This document shows, piece by piece, positions 22,236-30,216 of a stretch of 64,000 nucleotides of DNA. This DNA comes from Nocardioides alkalitolerans. Its GTDB lineage: Bacteria > Actinomycetota > Actinomycetes > Propionibacteriales > Nocardioidaceae. The position numbers were made by a program, and so were the translations under genes. Numbering within the stretch: the stretch's first letter is position 1; every line of letters starts with the position of its first letter. Under the pieces are notes generated by a model. The model was not told the origin of the DNA, made no database searches, and was given only the letters and a program-made list of their open reading frames with translations. The stretch lies in assembly GCA_038184435.1 (NCBI GenBank), contig CP116227.1, forward strand, positions 3,749,501-3,813,500, written 5' to 3'.

Positions 22236-22829
22236 GTGCGCCACGAGCGCGGCGAGATGTTCGGCCGACCCCGGTCGACGACGCACGAGTCCATCGAGTC
22301 GGTCGCGCTCGACCTCTTCCACCGCGACGGCTTCGATCGGACGACCGTCGACGACATCGCCGCGGCCGCCGGCATCAGTCGGCGCACCCTGTTCCGCTAC
22401 TTCGCCTCCAAGAACGACATCCCGTGGGGCCGCTTCTCCGAGGGGCTGGCCGAGCTCGCACGCCGCCTCGACGAGGCTCCCCGCGACGAGCCCCTGTGGC
22501 GGGCGCTCCACGACGCGATCCTCGACTTCAACGCCGTGCCCGAGGGCGGCGAGGAGCAGCACCGGCGCCGCATGCGGCTCCTCCTCGGCACGCCGGCGCT
22601 CCAGGCGCACTCCGCCCTCATGTACGCCGAGTGGCGCGGCGTGATCGCCCGCTTCGTCGCCGAGCGGCGCGGCATCGCGGCGGACGACGTGCGCGCCGTC
22701 GTCGTGGGCCACGCGGCCCTCGGGGTGTCGCTCGCGGCGTACGAGACCTGGCTCGCGCACGACGACGCCGACCTCGGCGAGCAGCTCGACGCCGCGCTCG
22801 GCGCCCTGCGCGACCACCTCGCCGAGTAG
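22236..22829 (+). CDS. mftR: Mycofactocin system regulator MftR (TetR family)
   Basis: A 197-residue protein from GTG 22236 with GGAAGGAGG 5 nt upstream. The HTH reads GFDRTTVDDIAAAAGISRRT and then LFRYFASKNDIPWGRF, the latter a typical MftR string. The C-terminal domain binds acyl-CoA in characterised MftR proteins and releases DNA. It is divergent from mftA and followed by an acyl-CoA dehydrogenase gene, in keeping with a link between acyl-CoA levels and cofactor synthesis. Confidence 0.92.
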   Translation: MRHERGEMFGRPRSTTHESIESVALDLFHRDGFDRTTVDDIAAAAGISRRTLFRYFASKNDIPWGRFSEGLAELARRLDEAPRDEPLWRALHDAILDFNAVPEGGEEQHRRRMRLLLGTPALQAHSALMYAEWRGVIARFVAERRGIAADDVRAVVVGHAALGVSLAAYETWLAHDDADLGEQLDAALGALRDHLAE

Positions 22830-22880
22830 GTCCACGGAGATTGCGCGAGGTCCGGACCGTCTGGCACCCTGGTGCACGAT

Positions 22881-22896
22881 CCGAGCGAGCGCTCGG
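22881..22896. promoter_or_regulatory. TetR-type palindrome CCGAGCG-AG-CGCTCGG
   Basis: A perfect 7-bp inverted repeat with a 2-bp centre, 14 bp before the acyl-CoA dehydrogenase ATG. Its shape is that of TetR-family operators; MftR or a remote regulator of acyl-CoA genes could bind. Confidence 0.5.
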
Positions 22897-22910
22897 TCGG
22901 GAAGGGTGGA

Positions 22911-24095
22911 ATGGGAACGCTGGCCGAGGACCTGACCGCACGCACGCGTGCCTTCGTCGCGGAGCACGTGCTGCCGCTCGACGACGAGCACGACGGCGAC
23001 ATCGTGGCCGCGGGAGGCGACGAGCGTCGGGTCGCGCTGCAGGAGGCCGCGCGTGCCGCCGGGGTGTTCGCGCCGCAGGTGGCCCGGGAGTACGGCGGGC
23101 ACGGCCTCGGCATGGTCGACCGCTCGGGCCCGCTCGAGGAGGCCGGCTACTCGCTGTTCGGGCCGATCGCCACCAACGTCGGCGCCCCCGACGAGGGCAA
23201 CATGCACATGCTCGAGGCCATCGCGAGCGCCGACCAGCGCACCCGGTTCCTCGAGCCGCTCGCCCGGGGGCTCGTGCGCTCCGCCTTCGCGATGACCGAG
23301 CCGGCGCCGGGCGCCGGGGCCGATCCGTCCGCGCTGCGCACCCGCGCGGTCCGCGGCGACGGCGGCTGGGTCATCAACGGCGAGAAGCGGTTCATCACGG
23401 GGGCGGACGGCGCCGGCTTCTTCATCGTCATGGCGCGCACCGGCGGCGAGGCCGGCGGCCCCGGCGGGGCAACCATGTTCCTCGTGCCCGCCGACACCCC
23501 GGGCGTCGTCGTCGGACGTCACCTCCCGACCGTCGACCGCGCCATGATCGGCGGTCACTGCGAGATGCGCTTCGAGGACGTCGTCGTCGGTGACGACGCG
23601 GTGCTGGGCGAGGTCGACCTCGGGTTCCGCTACGCGCAGGTGCGGCTCGGTCCGGCGCGGATGACCCACGTGATGCGCTGGACCGGCGCGGCCCGGCGGG
23701 CGCACGAGACCGCGGTGGCCTACGTCGCGGGTCGCCAGGCCTTCGGTGGTCGGATCTCCGACCTGGGCCTCGCCCAGCAGCACATCGCCGACAACGAGAT
23801 CGACCTCGCAGCGACCCGCGCCCTGCTGCGGGTGGCCTGCGAGGAGCTGGACGCGGGCGGACGTGCGTCGGAGTCGACGTCCATCGCGAAGACGTTCGCG
23901 GCCGAGGCGCTCGACCGGGTCGTCGACCGCTCCCAGCAGCTGTGCGGCGGCCTCGGCGTCACCGCCGACCTGCCGGTCGCGAAGATCGCCCGGGAGATCC
24001 GCCCGTTCCGCATCTACGACGGGCCGTCCGAGGTGCACCGCTGGTCGATCGCCAAGCGCGCGGTCAAGCGCATCACGAACGGTGCACCGTCGTGA
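22911..24095 (+). CDS. Acyl-CoA dehydrogenase (ACAD10/11-like)
   Basis: A 394-residue flavoprotein starting at ATG 22911 behind GGAAGGGTGGA. It contains FAMTEPAPGAGADPS and GGWVINGEKRFITGADGA (FAD/substrate contacts), QLCGGLGVT, and the C-terminal IYDGPSEVHRWSIAKR. The DGPSEVH end is characteristic of the ACAD10/ACAD11-like group; the usual FEGT Glu is not there. The stop overlaps the start of a kinase-like gene by 4 bp (GTGA). In mammals these two domains are fused in ACAD10/11, which remove a phosphorylated 4-hydroxyl from acyl-CoAs, so this pair may degrade 4-hydroxy acids. Confidence 0.87.
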   Translation: MGTLAEDLTARTRAFVAEHVLPLDDEHDGDIVAAGGDERRVALQEAARAAGVFAPQVAREYGGHGLGMVDRSGPLEEAGYSLFGPIATNVGAPDEGNMHMLEAIASADQRTRFLEPLARGLVRSAFAMTEPAPGAGADPSALRTRAVRGDGGWVINGEKRFITGADGAGFFIVMARTGGEAGGPGGATMFLVPADTPGVVVGRHLPTVDRAMIGGHCEMRFEDVVVGDDAVLGEVDLGFRYAQVRLGPARMTHVMRWTGAARRAHETAVAYVAGRQAFGGRISDLGLAQQHIADNEIDLAATRALLRVACEELDAGGRASESTSIAKTFAAEALDRVVDRSQQLCGGLGVTADLPVAKIAREIRPFRIYDGPSEVHRWSIAKRAVKRITNGAPS

Positions 24096-25138
24096 GCGAC
24101 GCCGTCGGCGGGCTCGCGCCCGCGGAGCTGGACCGGGTCACCGCCTGGCTGGCGACCCAGGGGATCACGACGGCGGGACCGCTCGCGGCCCGCCTCATCG
24201 CGGGCGGGAAGTCCAACCTCACGTTCGCCGTCACCGACGGCACGCACCGCTGGGTGCTGCGGCGTCCGCCGCTCGGGGGCCACACGCCCTCGGCGCACGA
24301 CGTGGGCCGCGAGTTCCGGGTGACCCGGGCCCTCGAGGGCGCGGGCGTCGCGGTCGCGCCGACGATCGCGTCGTGCACCGACGAGAGCGTCCTCGGCGCG
24401 CCGTTCACGGTCGTGGAGTTCGTCGAGGGCCTCTCGATCGCCCGGCGCGACCACCTCGACGCGCTCGACGACGACGAGGTGGCGCGGGTCGTCACCGGCC
24501 TGGTCGAGGCACTCGCCCGTCTCCACGACGTCGACCACGTCGCCGCCGGGCTCGAGGGCTTCGGGCGACCGGACGGGTACGCCGCGCGCCAGCTCCGGCG
24601 CTGGAGCGGCCAGTGGGAGCACGTGAAGCAGCACCACGCCCCGAGTGTCGACGCGCTCGCGACGCAGGTGGCGGCCCGGCTGGGCGAGACCGTCCCCGGG
24701 CAGGACCGCACGAGCGTGGTGCACGGCGACTACCGCATCGACAACACGTTGCTGGCGGCCGACACCGCCGGACGACCCACCGGCGCGGTCGCGGCGATCG
24801 TCGACTGGGAGCTCTCCACGATCGGCGACCCCGTGGCCGACGTGGCACTCATGGCCGTCTACCGCGACCCGTCGCTCGACCTCGTCCTGGGCTTCGACGC
24901 GGCCTGGACCTCACCGCGCCTGGCCGACGAGGCGGCGCTCGCCGCGGCGTACGAGGCCACGGGCGGAACCCTCCCGCACTGGGAGTTCCACCTGGCGCTC
25001 GCGGCGTTCAAGCTCGCGGTGATCGCGGCCGGGATCGACCACCGCTACCGCGCGGGCGGCACCGTCGGCGACGGCTTCGACACCGCCGGGACGGCCGTGG
25101 CGCCGCTGCTGGAGCGGGCCCTGCGGCAGCTCCCCTGA
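24092..25138 (+). CDS. Aminoglycoside-phosphotransferase-fold kinase (acyl-CoA linked)
   Basis: A 348-residue APH-family kinase from GTG 24092. The catalytic loop VVHGDYRIDNTLL and the metal-binding IVDWELSTIGDPVADVA are near residues 210 and 235, and the N-lobe shows RLIAGGKSNLTFAV and WVLRRPP. Its translational coupling to an ACAD10/11-like dehydrogenase indicates that it phosphorylates a hydroxyacyl-CoA rather than an antibiotic. The N-terminal kinase domain of ACAD10/11 is the closest functional model; the substrate is inferred. Confidence 0.87.
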   Translation: MSDAVGGLAPAELDRVTAWLATQGITTAGPLAARLIAGGKSNLTFAVTDGTHRWVLRRPPLGGHTPSAHDVGREFRVTRALEGAGVAVAPTIASCTDESVLGAPFTVVEFVEGLSIARRDHLDALDDDEVARVVTGLVEALARLHDVDHVAAGLEGFGRPDGYAARQLRRWSGQWEHVKQHHAPSVDALATQVAARLGETVPGQDRTSVVHGDYRIDNTLLAADTAGRPTGAVAAIVDWELSTIGDPVADVALMAVYRDPSLDLVLGFDAAWTSPRLADEAALAAAYEATGGTLPHWEFHLALAAFKLAVIAAGIDHRYRAGGTVGDGFDTAGTAVAPLLERALRQLP

Positions 25139-25161
25139 ACGCCCTCGACCCGGTCCTGCGC

Positions 25162-25965
25162 TCAGCGCGGCGCCATGCGGATCGCGCCGTCGAGGCGGAT
25201 CACCTCGCCGTTGAGCATCGGGTTGGCGGCGACGTGGGCGACGAGCGCGCCGTACTCGCTCGGCTCGCCGAGGCGGCTCGGGTGCGGCACCTGGGCGCCG
25301 AGGGAGGCCTTGGCCTCGTCGGGCAGCGTCGCGAGCAGCGGCGTGTTGAAGAGGCCCGGGGCGATGGTGACGACGCGGATGCCGTGGCTCGCGAGGTCGC
25401 GCGCGATCGGCAGGGTCATGCCGACGATGCCGCCCTTGGAGGCGGAGTACGACGCCTGTCCGACCTGGCCGTCGAAGGCGGCCACCGAGGCGGTGTTGAC
25501 GACCACGCCGCGCTCCTCGGGGGTGCCGAGCGTGCCGGGGAGCGGCTCGAGGGTGGCCATGCGGGCCGCGGCCAGGCGGATGACGTTGAACGTGCCCACC
25601 AGGTTGATCTCGATGATCCGCTGGAACGACTCGAGCGGCAGGGGCTCGTTGCCCCGGCCGACGGTCTTGCCGGGGTCGCCGGTGCCGGCGCAGCTCACGG
25701 CCACCCGCAGGTCGCCGATCTCGGAGGCGAGGTCGACGGCCTGCTGCACGGCGTCGGCGTCGCGCACGTCGGCGGCCGCGAACCGTACGTCGCGGTCGAA
25801 GCGCTGCGACAGCTCGACCGCGACGTCGGCGCCGGCGGAGGAGGGCAGGTCGAGGATGACGGCGCCGCGGGCGCCGGCCTCGAGGAGGGCCTCGACGGTG
25901 GCACGGCCGAGGCCGGAGGCGCCGCCGGTGACGAGGGCGGTGGAGGAGCCGGAGGAGAGGTCCAC
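25162..25965 (-). CDS. SDR 3-hydroxyacyl-CoA dehydrogenase (HSD17B10-like), first copy
   Basis: A 267-residue SDR. TGGASGLGRATVEALL is the NAD loop, VNTASVAAFDGQVGQ holds the catalytic Ser, and YSASKGGIVG the Tyr and Lys. The C-terminus NGEVIRLDGAIRMAPR is diagnostic for the type 2 3-hydroxyacyl-CoA dehydrogenase group, which acts on branched and straight 3-hydroxyacyl-CoAs. It sits 3 bp after the thiolase stop in the same operon. A paralogue with the same C-terminus lies 1.2 kb upstream. Confidence 0.87.
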   Translation of the reverse strand: MDLSSGSSTALVTGGASGLGRATVEALLEAGARGAVILDLPSSAGADVAVELSQRFDRDVRFAAADVRDADAVQQAVDLASEIGDLRVAVSCAGTGDPGKTVGRGNEPLPLESFQRIIEINLVGTFNVIRLAAARMATLEPLPGTLGTPEERGVVVNTASVAAFDGQVGQASYSASKGGIVGMTLPIARDLASHGIRVVTIAPGLFNTPLLATLPDEAKASLGAQVPHPSRLGEPSEYGALVAHVAANPMLNGEVIRLDGAIRMAPR

Positions 25966-25968
25966 GGG

Positions 25969-27162
25969 TCAGAGCCTTTCGATGATGGTGGCGTTGGCCA
26001 TGCCGGCCGCCTCGCACATGGTCTGCAGGCCGTAGCGGCCGCCCGTCTGCTCGAGGTCGGCGAGGAGCGTGCCGAGCAGGCGCGTGCCCGACGAGCCGAG
26101 GGCGTGGCCCAGCGCGATGGCGCCGCCGTTGGGGTTGAGCTTCGCCGGGTCGGCACCGAGCTCGCGGGCCCACGCCAGCGGCACGGGGGCGAACGCCTCG
26201 TTCACCTCGTAGGCGTCGAGGTCGTCCATCCCGAGGCCCGTGCGGGCGAGCACCTTCTGGGTGGCCGGGATCGGGGCGGTGAGCATGAGCACCGGGTCGT
26301 CGCCGGTCACGGCGAAGCCCACGAAGCGGGCGCGGGGGGTGAGGCCGAGCTCCTGCAGCACGCGCTCGCTCACGATGAGGGCGGCCGAGGCGCCGTCGGT
26401 CAGGGGCGAGGAGTTGCCCGGCGTGATCTGCCAGGCCAGGTCGGGGAACCGGGCGGCGAGCTCGTCGGTGCGGAACGACGCCCGCAGGCCGGCGAGGCCC
26501 TCCGCGCTCGTCGCGGCGCGGATCGTCTCGTCGACGCGGTGGGTGAGCGTGGTGCCGTCGGGCAGCGTGACGTCGATCGGCACGACCTCGCGGTCGAAGA
26601 AGCCGGACTCCGTGGCCGCGGCGGCCCGGCGGTGGGACTCGGCGGAGAAGGCGTCGAGCTCGTCGCGCTCGAGCTTCCAGCGCTGCGCCACCAGCTCCGC
26701 GGAGACGCCCTGGTTGACGAGGCCCTCGGGGTAGCGGGCGGCGACCTCGGGGCCGTCGGTGTCCAGTCCCAGGGTCGAGGCGCCCATCGGGACGCGGCTC
26801 ATCGACTCGACACCGCACGCGATCACGACGTCGGCGAAACCGGACATCACGGCCTGCGCGGCGAAGTCCACGGCCTGCTGGCTCGAACCGCACTGCCGGT
26901 TGATGCTGACGGCCGGCACGGTCTCCGGGAAGCCGGCGCCGAGCAGCGCCGTACGCCCGATGTTCATGGACTGCTCCCCGACCTGCTGGACGCAGCCGGT
27001 GATGACGTCCTCGACACGGGCGGGGTCCACGCCCGTGCGCTCGGTGAGCGCCTTGAGCACGTGGGACAGCAGCACGGCGGGGTGGGTGCCGGACAGGGCG
27101 CCGCCGGGCTTGCCCTTGCCGGACGCGAGCCGGACGACGTCGATGAGGTAGGCCTCGGCCAT
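25969..27162 (-). CDS. Thiolase (acetyl-CoA C-acyltransferase)
   Basis: A 397-residue thiolase that cleaves 3-ketoacyl-CoA with CoA. The nucleophilic Cys is in NRQCGSSQQAVDFAAQ near residue 88, the His motif is GGAIALGHALGSSGTR near 347, and the second Cys is in MCEAAGMANATI at the C-terminus. The position between two SDR genes and near an acyl-CoA dehydrogenase makes this a beta-oxidation enzyme; it resembles FadA-type degradative thiolases rather than biosynthetic acetoacetyl-CoA thiolases. Confidence 0.9.
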   Translation of the reverse strand: MAEAYLIDVVRLASGKGKPGGALSGTHPAVLLSHVLKALTERTGVDPARVEDVITGCVQQVGEQSMNIGRTALLGAGFPETVPAVSINRQCGSSQQAVDFAAQAVMSGFADVVIACGVESMSRVPMGASTLGLDTDGPEVAARYPEGLVNQGVSAELVAQRWKLERDELDAFSAESHRRAAAATESGFFDREVVPIDVTLPDGTTLTHRVDETIRAATSAEGLAGLRASFRTDELAARFPDLAWQITPGNSSPLTDGASAALIVSERVLQELGLTPRARFVGFAVTGDDPVLMLTAPIPATQKVLARTGLGMDDLDAYEVNEAFAPVPLAWARELGADPAKLNPNGGAIALGHALGSSGTRLLGTLLADLEQTGGRYGLQTMCEAAGMANATIIERL

Positions 27163-27202
27163 GGGTGTCTCCTGAGGGTGGGGTGGGGTGGGGTGCCGAG
27201 GG

Positions 27203-27958
27203 TCAGCGGGGGGCCATGCGCAGCGCGCCGTCCATGCGGATGACCTCGCCGTTCAGGTAGTCGTGGTCGATGATCGCGAGGGCGAGCTGGGCGTACTCGT
27301 CCGGCCGCGCGAGGCGCTGCGGGAACGGGACGCCGGCGGCGAGGCCGGCGCGGAACTCCTCGGAGACGGTGGCGAGCATCGGGGTCTCGACGATGCCGGG
27401 GGCGATCACGTTGACGCGGATGCCGTACTGCGCCAGGTCGCGCGCCGCCGGGAGCGTGAGGCCGACGACGCCGCCCTTGGAGGAGGAGTACGCCGCCTGG
27501 CCCACCTGGCCGTCGAAGGCCGCGATCGAGGCGGTGTTGATGACGACGCCGCGGGCGCCGTGCTCGAGCTCGGGGGTCTGCGCGATCCGCTCGGCGGCGA
27601 GCGTCAGCACGTTGAAGGTGCCGATGAGGTTGACCTGGATGATCTTGGCGTAGAGGCCGAGGTCGTGCGGGCCCTTGCGCGAGAGGATCCGCGCCGACGG
27701 GCCGATGCCCGCGCAGTTGACGACGGTGCGCAGCGGCGCGCCCTCGGCGGCGGTCGCGACCGCCGCGACGACCTGCTCGGGGTCGGTGACGTCGGTCGGC
27801 ACGTAGGTCACGCCGTCGACCGACGGCGCGCTCTCGAGGGAGCCGGGGAGGTCGAGGCCGAAGACGGTGGCGCCCTGCGCGGCGAGCGCGGCGGCGGTCG
27901 CGGCGCCGAGGCCGGAGGCGGCACCGGTGACGATGGCGGCGGTGTCGGCGAGCTGCAT
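27203..27958 (-). CDS. SDR 3-hydroxyacyl-CoA dehydrogenase (HSD17B10-like), second copy
   Basis: A 251-residue SDR with TGAASGLGAATAAAL, VINTASIAAFDGQVGQ and YSSSKGGVVG, ending NGEVIRMDGALRMAPR. It is the first-transcribed of two paralogues flanking the thiolase. Two copies of this enzyme suggest two 3-hydroxyacyl substrates of different length or branching, for example during isoleucine or branched fatty-acid breakdown; the substrate is not visible. Confidence 0.87.
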   Translation of the reverse strand: MQLADTAAIVTGAASGLGAATAAALAAQGATVFGLDLPGSLESAPSVDGVTYVPTDVTDPEQVVAAVATAAEGAPLRTVVNCAGIGPSARILSRKGPHDLGLYAKIIQVNLIGTFNVLTLAAERIAQTPELEHGARGVVINTASIAAFDGQVGQAAYSSSKGGVVGLTLPAARDLAQYGIRVNVIAPGIVETPMLATVSEEFRAGLAAGVPFPQRLARPDEYAQLALAIIDHDYLNGEVIRMDGALRMAPR

Positions 27959-28011
27959 GCGGGTTCTCCTGGGGTGGTGGGGTCGGTCGTGGGAGCGGCG
28001 GGTCGGGTGGT

Positions 28012-29181
28012 TCAGGCGGTCACGTGGAGCGAGGTGTCGGGCTTGGCGTCGAGCGAGCGCGCCACGACCATCCGCTGGATCTGGTTGGTGCCCTCGAAGA
28101 TCTGCATGACCTTGGTCTCGCGCATGTAGCGCTCGAGGGGGAAGTCGCGGGTGTAGCCGACGCCGCCGAGCACCTGGACGCCGTCGGTCGTCACCTTCAT
28201 CGCGTTGTCGGTGGCGACGAGCTTGGCCACGGAGGCCTCGCGCGAGAAGGGCAGGCCCTGGTCGCGGAGCCGCGCGGCGTGGAGCGTCACGGCGCGGGCG
28301 GACTGCACCGCCGCCTCCATGTCGGCCAGCACGAAGCCGAGGCCCTGGTGGTCGATGATGCGGCGCCCGAACGCCTCGCGCTGCTGCGCGTAGGCCAGTG
28401 CCGCGTCGAGCGCGCCCTGGGCGACGCCGGTCGCGACGGCGGCGATGCCGAGGCGGCCCGAGTCGAGGCCGGCGAGCGCGATCTTGAGGCCGTCGCCCTC
28501 CGCGCCGAGCCGGCGCTCGACGGGCACCCGCACGTCCGTGAGCAGCATGGAGGCCGTCGTCGAGCCCATCAGGCCCATCTTGCGCTCGGGGTTGTCGGCG
28601 ACGAGACCGGGCGTGTCGGCCGGCACGAGGAAGCAGGAGATGCCGTTCTTGTCGTCCGACGTGCGGGCCATGATCTTGTAGAAGTCGGCCTCGCCGCCGT
28701 GGGTCACCCAGGCCTTCGCGCCGTTGAGCACGTACTCGTCACCGTCGCGCCGCGCCGTCGTGCGCATGGCGGCCGGGTCGGAGCCGGCGTGGGCCTCGGA
28801 GAGGCAGTAGGCGCCGAGGAGCTCGCCGCCGAGCATGTCGGGCAGCCACTCCTGCTGCTGCTCCGCCGTGCCCCGCGTGGCGAGGCCGAAGCACGAGAGC
28901 GCGTGCACCGAGACGCCGACGCCGACGCTGGCCCAGACGCGGCCGATCTCCTCGAGCACCTGGAGGTAGACCTCGTAGGAGACCCCGCCGCCGCCCACCT
29001 CCTCGGCGTACGGCAGCCCCAGCACGCCCGTCCGGCCGAGCAGGCGGAACACCTCGCGGGGGAACTCGCCCTTCTCCTCGGCCTCCGCGGCGCGGGGCGC
29101 CAGCTCCTTGGTGACGAGCTCGCGCACGAGCGCGATGAGGTCGGCGGACTCCTGGTCCGGCAGCAGGCGGCGGGCAGGCAT
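28012..29181 (-). CDS. Acyl-CoA dehydrogenase (short-chain type)
   Basis: A 389-residue flavoenzyme. YCLSEAHAGSDPAAMRT and VLNGAKAWVTHGGEA are the FAD/substrate motifs, GVQVLGGVGYTRDFPLER is conserved, and MQIFEGTNQIQR contains the catalytic Glu of short-chain acyl-CoA dehydrogenases. It is the first gene of the leftward operon (ACAD-SDR-thiolase-SDR) and is divergent from a TetR gene across a spacer with three CGATAC half-sites, so the operon is probably repressed by that TetR. Confidence 0.92.
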   Translation of the reverse strand: MPARRLLPDQESADLIALVRELVTKELAPRAAEAEEKGEFPREVFRLLGRTGVLGLPYAEEVGGGGVSYEVYLQVLEEIGRVWASVGVGVSVHALSCFGLATRGTAEQQQEWLPDMLGGELLGAYCLSEAHAGSDPAAMRTTARRDGDEYVLNGAKAWVTHGGEADFYKIMARTSDDKNGISCFLVPADTPGLVADNPERKMGLMGSTTASMLLTDVRVPVERRLGAEGDGLKIALAGLDSGRLGIAAVATGVAQGALDAALAYAQQREAFGRRIIDHQGLGFVLADMEAAVQSARAVTLHAARLRDQGLPFSREASVAKLVATDNAMKVTTDGVQVLGGVGYTRDFPLERYMRETKVMQIFEGTNQIQRMVVARSLDAKPDTSLHVTA

Positions 29182-29196
29182 GGGTCCTCCTCGGTA

Positions 29197-29240
29197 AGCG
29201 ATACTCAGAGCAGTTCTACAGTATCGTTCTCGGTATCGCT
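29197..29240. promoter_or_regulatory. Cluster of CGATAC half-sites in the ACAD/TetR divergent promoter
   Basis: AGCGATAC (29197-29204) is inverted by GTATCGCT (29233-29240), and AGTATCG (29220-29226) adds a third half-site. The DNA here is much richer in A/T than its surroundings. Probably the operator of the adjacent TetR gene, controlling both directions. Confidence 0.5.
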
Positions 29241-29274
29241 AGGGTGAGGCAGGAGTCGAGGAGGTGGACGTCTG

Positions 29275-29856
29275 GTGGTGGCCGCGACACGACCGCGTCG
29301 TACGGCGCGGCAGCAGGAGCTGCTCGGCCGGCTCGTCGACCTGTGCGAGGCGGAGGGGTTCGCCGGGTTCACGCTCGACGACCTGACGGTGCGCCTCGGC
29401 TGCTCGAAGACGACGCTCTACTCGCTCGCGGGCTCCAAGCTGGAGCTCGCGGTCGAGATCGTCCGGGCCTCGTTCCGCCGCGCCACCGACCTCGTCGAGG
29501 CGCGCCTCGACGGTGTGGAGGGCGCCGGGCCCCTCATCGACACCTACCTGCGGGCCGTGGCCGACCACCTGCAGTCGCTGTCCGTCGCGTTCCTGGCGGA
29601 CATCGCCGCCTTCCCGGCCACCGACGCCGTCTACCGCCGCAACACGGAGGCCGCCGCCGACCGGATCCGGCAGCTCGTCAGCGAGGGCGTCGCCTCCGGG
29701 GAGCTCCGCCAGGTCCACGCGGGGTTCGTCGCGGAGATGGTCGCGGCGACGATGTTCGACATCCAGCGCGGGCGGCTGTTCGAGCGGCTCGAGCTGAGCG
29801 ACGCGGAGGCCTACGCCGAGCTCGCCGACTTCGTGGTGCAGGCGCTGACGGGCTGA
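29275..29856 (+). CDS. TetR-family regulator of the acyl-CoA operon
   Basis: A 193-residue protein from GTG 29275 (GTG 29278 is possible) behind GAGGAGG. The HTH is FTLDDLTVRLGCSKTTLYSLAGSK, here given as FTLDDLTVRLGCSKTTLYSL with AGSK following, near residues 29-52. The C-terminal domain MFDIQRGRLFERL is helical. Its divergent arrangement with the beta-oxidation operon and the CGATAC sites between them point to acyl-CoA-responsive control. Confidence 0.85.
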   Translation: MVAATRPRRTARQQELLGRLVDLCEAEGFAGFTLDDLTVRLGCSKTTLYSLAGSKLELAVEIVRASFRRATDLVEARLDGVEGAGPLIDTYLRAVADHLQSLSVAFLADIAAFPATDAVYRRNTEAAADRIRQLVSEGVASGELRQVHAGFVAEMVAATMFDIQRGRLFERLELSDAEAYAELADFVVQALTG

Positions 29857-29860
29857 GGGC

Positions 29861-30187
29861 TCAGCCGCCCTCGGCGATGCGCTGGTGGTGGTGGATGACC
29901 TCGGCGATGACGAAGTTGAGGAACTTCTCCGCGAACACGGGATCCAGCCCGGCGGAGGTCGCGAGGGAGCGCAGGCGGGTGATCTGCCGCTCCTCGCGGG
30001 CCGGGTCGGCCGCGGGCAGCTGCTGCTCGGCCTTGAGCACGCCCACGCGCTGCGTGCACTTGAACCGCTCCGCGAGCAGGTGCACCAGGGCCGCGTCGAT
30101 GTTGTCGATGCTGGAGCGCAGCGCGGCCAGCTCGGGCGGTACCTCGCCGGCCGGAGCCGTCCCCGTCTCGGTCACGTCGTCGCTCAC
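29861..30187 (-). CDS. Chorismate mutase (AroQ class)
   Basis: A 108-residue all-helical enzyme from GTG 30187 that converts chorismate to prephenate for Phe/Tyr synthesis. The AroQ pattern is visible: LRSSIDNIDAALVHLLAERF (Arg and Asp), VGVLKAEQQLPAADPAREER, and a C-terminal IHHHQRI with the conserved Gln near the end. The short length and lack of a signal peptide indicate the cytosolic monofunctional type. It converges on the TetR gene with 4 bp between stops. Confidence 0.9.
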   Translation of the reverse strand: MSDDVTETGTAPAGEVPPELAALRSSIDNIDAALVHLLAERFKCTQRVGVLKAEQQLPAADPAREERQITRLRSLATSAGLDPVFAEKFLNFVIAEVIHHHQRIAEGG

Positions 30188-30216
30188 GGGAGCCAACAAT
30201 AGGTGCGCGCGGCCCC

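Noticed and set aside
24092..25138. Aminoglycoside resistance gene
   Set aside because: The fold is APH-like, but overlap with an ACAD10/11-type dehydrogenase and the sequence around the catalytic loop fit acyl-CoA-linked kinases, not antibiotic kinases.
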